Below, in pieces: positions 5,625-8,581 of a stretch of 8,581 nucleotides of DNA (position 1 is its first letter; the number at the start of each line of letters is the position of its first letter). The DNA is from an uncultured Bacilli bacterium. Lineage in GTDB: Bacteria > Bacillota_I > Bacilli_A > RF39 > UBA660. The notes below the pieces were generated by a model, which was not told the DNA's origin, did no database searches, and was given only the letters and a program-made list of their open reading frames with translations. A program made the position numbers and the translations under genes. Location of the stretch: contig CANPYQ010000050.1 of assembly GCA_947588865.1 (NCBI GenBank), forward strand, positions 1 to 8,581, in the 5' to 3' direction.

Positions 5625-5918
5625 ATGAAAAAAAGTACTAGAAAAGTTGTTAGACTTACTAAAGGAGAAAAAATGCTTTATACTATGGGAGTATTTTGCT
5701 TATTATTTACCATTATAATAAGGGTTTTTTCTAGTGCCAGCATAAGTAATCTAAAAATGGATATTGAAAAAATATCTTATAAAATAGAAAATCAAGAAAA
5801 GAAAAATCAAAGTTTAGTTATGCAAGTTAATGAACTTACATCATATGAAAACTTAAGTAATATTTTAAATGAAATGGGGCTTTCATACAATAATGAAAAT
5901 ATAATAGTTGTAAAATAG
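5625..5918 (+). CDS. ftsL: Cell division protein FtsL
   Basis: FtsL-type divisome protein of 97 residues, a bitopic membrane protein that with DivIC/FtsB and DivIB/FtsQ controls the septal synthase FtsW-PBP. It has a basic cytoplasmic N-terminus (MKKSTRKVVRLTKGEK), one transmembrane segment at about 18-34, and an extracytoplasmic coiled coil at about 39-75 rich in K, E, N and Q with spaced hydrophobics. It ends with the typical TSYENLSNILNEMGLSY segment. FtsL sequences are poorly conserved, so the call relies on topology, size and position between rsmH and the PBP gene, which is the standard dcw order. A degenerate site, AGGTTGATT, lies just upstream of the ATG and overlaps the rsmH stop. A hairpin starts immediately after its stop codon. 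Confidence 0.92.
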   Translation: MKKSTRKVVRLTKGEKMLYTMGVFCLLFTIIIRVFSSASISNLKMDIEKISYKIENQEKKNQSLVMQVNELTSYENLSNILNEMGLSYNNENIIVVK

Positions 5919-5940
5919 AAATAGGCATATGTCTATTTTT
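5919..5940 (+). terminator. Hairpin between ftsL and the PBP gene (attenuator-like)
   Basis: AAATAGGC (5919-5926) pairs with GTCTATTT (5931-5938), with one G-U pair, around an ATAT loop; five T residues (5936-5940) end the structure. It starts directly after the ftsL stop. Because the PBP gene belongs to the same cluster, it more likely lowers read-through or sets an mRNA end than stops all transcription. It overlaps the -35 region of the promoter listed next. Confidence 0.5.
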
Positions 5941-5950
5941 ATGTTATAAT
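5922..5950 (+). promoter_or_regulatory. Candidate internal promoter of the PBP gene
   Basis: A perfect TATAAT (5945-5950) is preceded by TGT (extended -10) and, 17 bases further upstream, by TAGGCA (5922-5927; four of six -35 matches). The predicted start near 5957 would leave only about 10 bases before the ATG at 5967, so the leader would barely contain the GGTGA ribosome binding site. Confidence 0.45.
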
Positions 5951-5966
5951 GAATGTGGGTGAGGAT

Positions 5967-8336
5967 ATGAAAAGTTCAATAAATAAAAATAAATGGAATG
6001 CTCCAATTATTTGTTTTATAATATACTTAGTAATAATCATTATTTTGTTTTTACAACTTTGTTACTTAGGATTATCAAAGAAAGTTTATGGAATAGATAT
6101 GAAGAATTTTGCTGCTAATAGAAATACTGTTACATCTATTTTAACTGCACAAAGAGGAACTATTTATGATGTAGAAGGTAATGTATTAGCGCAAAATATT
6201 TCTTCTTACACATTAATAGCTTATTTAGATTCATCTAGGACGATTGATCCAAATGATCCAAAGCATGTAGTTGATAAGGAGTATACTGCAGTAAAATTAT
6301 CTACAATACTAGGTGAAGAAAATTATGATTATATATTAGATAGATTAAATAAGAATTCAAAACAAGTTGAATTTGGAACTGTTGGTAGAAACTTAACTGA
6401 ACTTACAAAACTTGCCATTGAGGATCTAGATTTACCAGGAATAGACTTTCAAGAAACAGTAAAAAGATATTATCCAAACGGTAAATTTGCTTCTTATATT
6501 ATAGGTTATGCAAAGCAATATACTAGAATTAATATTAAAATAGGACAAACTTATGATTTATATAATTATTATAAAAATTATTTTAATAATTATGATAATG
6601 TAACTATTGATATAACTAATGATAAAATTATAAGTGTATCTAATAAGGAGATTAAAGGGTTAAAGAAAGGTATAAGTTTATTACATATTAAAACTAATGA
6701 AGATATCCTGGAAACTATTTTAGTTAGCGTTAATGAATATGATAATTATCAAACTATGGATAGTACAATAGTAGGAGAACTCGGAATAGAAAGTAATTTC
6801 GAAAAGAAATTACAAGGAATAGATGGTTATATAAAATATCAGAGGGATAAATATGGATATAAAATACCTGACACGCCGGAAGAAAAAGTAGAGTCGCAAG
6901 ATGGATATGACATATATTTAACTTTGGATTCTAATATACAAAGATTTGCTGAAAATTCAATCAATGAATTAGTTAGAGATTATTCACCTGAATGGTCTAT
7001 AGTATCAGTTATGGATGCTAAAAATGGAAATATACTCGCTAGTGCGACAAGTCCATCTTATAATCCAAACAATCTCGATGAAAATATGAGTTATCAAAAT
7101 CCACTCGTATCCTACACATATGAGCCTGGAAGTGTAATGAAAATTTATACTTATATGTGCGCAATTGAAACAGGAAAATATGATGGTAATAAGACTTATT
7201 TAAGTGGTAGTTATGAATTTAATAATGGTGTTACTATACACGATTGGGACAGGAATGGATGGGGAAATTTAAGCTATGATACGGGATTTAGTTATTCGTC
7301 AAATGTAGCTATTATAAATATAATAAAAGACTATTTATCATTAGATCAGTTGAAAACTTGCTTAGAAAATTACGGATTTAATAAAAAAACCGGGATAGAG
7401 TTATCTAATGAAGAATCAGGGAATGTGAAGTTTAAATATGAAACAGAACTTGCATCTGCTGGATTTGGACAAGGTATTTCTACAACAGCAATACAACAAT
7501 TGCAGGCTCTTAGTATAATTGCAAATGATGGAGTAATGATTAAACCACATATAATAAGTAAAATAGTTAATAAATCTAATGATGATGAAATAGAGACTGA
7601 AGTAGAAAAAAGTGATAAATTAGTAAGTGATACTACTATATCTAAGATAAAAGATTTAATGGAAAGCGTAATATCTCCAGAAAGCCCAACAGGAGGCAAG
7701 TATTATTTAGAAGGATATGATTTAATTGGTAAGACAGGTACTGCCCAAATATTTGAAAATGGTGCTTATTTATCTGGCAGTAATAATTATATAGTTTCGA
7801 TAGCTTTAATGTATCCTAAAAAAGATCCTAAAATAATTATATATGCAGCATTAAAAAAACCTAGTCATGATGCAAATTCTGCTTTACCTGGCCCAGTTAA
7901 AGAACTTGTAAAAAATATTTCCAAATATAAAGGAATGTTTAGCGAAGATAAAACAAATACTGAAGACATTTCATATAAATTACAATCTTATATAAATAAA
8001 GATGTAAATAATGTAAAGCAGGAATTAGAAAATAACAATATAACCCCAATTATAATAGGAGATGGCAATAAAATTATTAAACAATACCCGTCAAAAGGTA
8101 CTGTTATAGTACAAAAGGATAAGGTGTTTTTGCTTACTAATAGTATGAATTTTATCATGCCTGATATAAGTAATTGGTCAAGATATGATGTAATTAAATT
8201 ATGTGAATTTATGAATTTAGAATATAAATTTGAGGGTTATGGTTATGTTGTTAGTCAAAGTATACCATCATTGAGTAAAGTAGATACAAATTCTAAACTA
8301 GAAGTATTGCTCGGTAATTTAAGAAATGTAAAGTAA
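5967..8336 (+). CDS. pbpB: Class B penicillin-binding protein (PBP2B/SpoVD type) with PASTA domains
   Basis: Septal peptidoglycan transpeptidase of 789 residues, partner of FtsW in the divisome. In order: a cytoplasmic lysine-rich start, a transmembrane segment at about 12-35, a class B PBP pedestal (RGTIYDVEGNVLAQN at 63-77, IIGYAK near 178-183, GELGIESNFEKKLQG near 270-284), and a transpeptidase domain at about 344-654. The active-site motifs are S389-V-M-K392, S444-S-N446 and K589-T-G591. Two degenerate PASTA repeats lie at about 668-725 and 729-782. Between the IIGYAK and GELGIE pedestal motifs sits an extra segment of about 80 residues that resembles a bacterial Ig-like domain. ATG 5967 is chosen over the in-frame ATG 5949 because GGTGA (5958-5962) lies four bases upstream of it and ATG 5949 overlaps a -10 box. 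The position after ftsL supports PBP2B; SpoVD is the alternative. Confidence 0.95.
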   Translation: MKSSINKNKWNAPIICFIIYLVIIIILFLQLCYLGLSKKVYGIDMKNFAANRNTVTSILTAQRGTIYDVEGNVLAQNISSYTLIAYLDSSRTIDPNDPKHVVDKEYTAVKLSTILGEENYDYILDRLNKNSKQVEFGTVGRNLTELTKLAIEDLDLPGIDFQETVKRYYPNGKFASYIIGYAKQYTRINIKIGQTYDLYNYYKNYFNNYDNVTIDITNDKIISVSNKEIKGLKKGISLLHIKTNEDILETILVSVNEYDNYQTMDSTIVGELGIESNFEKKLQGIDGYIKYQRDKYGYKIPDTPEEKVESQDGYDIYLTLDSNIQRFAENSINELVRDYSPEWSIVSVMDAKNGNILASATSPSYNPNNLDENMSYQNPLVSYTYEPGSVMKIYTYMCAIETGKYDGNKTYLSGSYEFNNGVTIHDWDRNGWGNLSYDTGFSYSSNVAIINIIKDYLSLDQLKTCLENYGFNKKTGIELSNEESGNVKFKYETELASAGFGQGISTTAIQQLQALSIIANDGVMIKPHIISKIVNKSNDDEIETEVEKSDKLVSDTTISKIKDLMESVISPESPTGGKYYLEGYDLIGKTGTAQIFENGAYLSGSNNYIVSIALMYPKKDPKIIIYAALKKPSHDANSALPGPVKELVKNISKYKGMFSEDKTNTEDISYKLQSYINKDVNNVKQELENNNITPIIIGDGNKIIKQYPSKGTVIVQKDKVFLLTNSMNFIMPDISNWSRYDVIKLCEFMNLEYKFEGYGYVVSQSIPSLSKVDTNSKLEVLLGNLRNVK
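6519..6764 (+). other. Big_2-like (Ig-like) insertion inside the PBP pedestal
   Basis: This covers residues about 185-266 of the PBP. Homologues such as B. subtilis PBP2B and SpoVD pass from the IGF/IIGY motif to the G-x-G-L/I-E motif in roughly 10-15 residues. Here the gap is about 90. The segment has a Big_2-like order: INIKIGQTYDL, a variable loop, VTIDITNDKIISVSN, then IKGLKKGISLLHIKTN and ETILVSVNEY. The frame is continuous and both flanks keep PBP motifs, so it is an in-frame domain insertion and not an assembly error. Domain identity is by pattern only. Confidence 0.65.
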
Positions 8337-8581
8337 AAAAATAAATTCAACATTAATTATAATATATATTTTTGTAAAAGGTTTACTTAACGGATGAATT
8401 TCATATCCTATATTATATACAATATATATTTATTTTATAGCAAATATTTTATTTAACAAATCGTTATTTAATTTGTACTGTAAAGTGTAAAAAATAATAA
8501 CATCTGGTTAAATGAAAAGTAAATGTCATATTAACTAATAAAAATGATAAATGTAAGAGAAAATGGGAGAAAAAGCAAAAA
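8337..8581. other. AT-rich region after the PBP gene, no identifiable gene
   Basis: No convincing terminator follows the PBP stop; only a short hairpin, GTAAA/TTTAC (8374-8386), is visible. A weak promoter-like pair, TTAACG (8387-8392) and TATATT (8409-8414) with a 16-base spacer, is present. Near the right edge two forward frames are open off the end, from ATG 8544 (MINVRENGRKSK) and ATG 8563 (MGEKAK); either could begin the next gene, but neither has a good ribosome binding site. In Bacillota dcw clusters spoVD or mraY often comes next; the visible bases do not show which gene, if any, follows. Confidence 0.4.

Noticed and set aside
6519..6764. PBP insertion as a frameshift or assembly artefact
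   Set aside because: The frame is continuous, the base composition matches the surroundings, and conserved PBP motifs resume in frame on both sides.
7370..7699. Minus-strand open frame of 109 codons opposite the PBP transpeptidase region
   Set aside because: It is fully antisense to conserved PBP sequence with no promoter or ribosome binding site; it is a shadow frame.
8394..8456. Short frame ATG to TAA (20 codons) after the PBP gene
   Set aside because: It has no ribosome binding site and encodes only I/Y/F/N-rich residues expected from AT-rich DNA.
8531..8581. Minus-strand frame entering from the right edge (hydrophobic, 16 residues then stop)
   Set aside because: Too short to judge; hydrophobic readings are expected by chance from T-rich DNA, and another minus frame through the same bases is equally open.

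Overview
The window is about 8.6 kb of very AT-rich chromosomal DNA from a low-GC Gram-positive bacterium (Bacillota). The evidence is the start of a dcw cell-division cluster in the Gram-positive order mraZ-rsmH-ftsL-PBP, AGGAGGTGAT-type ribosome binding sites, and a penicillin-binding protein with C-terminal PASTA domains. TGA is used as a stop (for example in rsmH and the PAP2 gene) and tryptophan is TGG, so this is standard code 11 and not a code-4 mycoplasma. A gut-type Bacilli/RF39-like or clostridial lineage would fit, but the sequence alone does not settle it.

Left part (1-1915): a tRNA-Ser(GCU) with its own strong promoter and terminator, then a two-gene membrane-protein operon (a VanZ-like protein and a PAP2 phosphatase with complete catalytic motifs). 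A 281-base AT-rich gap with a good terminator follows.

Middle part (1916-4200): a single gene for an endolysin-like protein without a signal peptide (M23 peptidase, LysM, and a phage-lysin-type C-terminal module). It converges on a minus-strand TIGR04086-type membrane protein across a perfectly palindromic bidirectional terminator. A DUF421 membrane protein is divergent from that gene. Next comes an unrecognised 54-residue single-pass membrane protein with its own near-consensus promoter and terminator.

Right part (4203-8336): the dcw operon start. A TTTACA-N17-TATAAT promoter is followed directly by four 10-bp-phased GTG repeats that look like the MraZ operator. Then come mraZ, rsmH (16S rRNA methyltransferase), ftsL (divisome) and a class B PBP of the PBP2B/SpoVD type, spaced 4 nt, 4 nt and about 48 nt apart. 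The PBP carries an approximately 80-residue insertion in its pedestal region that resembles a bacterial Ig-like (Big_2) domain; this is the most unusual protein feature here. The last 245 bases hold no gene that can be identified.

Overall theme: cell envelope and division. The VanZ, PAP2, lysin, DUF421 and dcw genes all act at or near the membrane or peptidoglycan. No CRISPR, insertion sequence or clear mobile element is present. Ribosome-binding-site positions suggest that several genes begin at an internal start codon and not at the longest open frame; these choices are reflected in the coordinates given.
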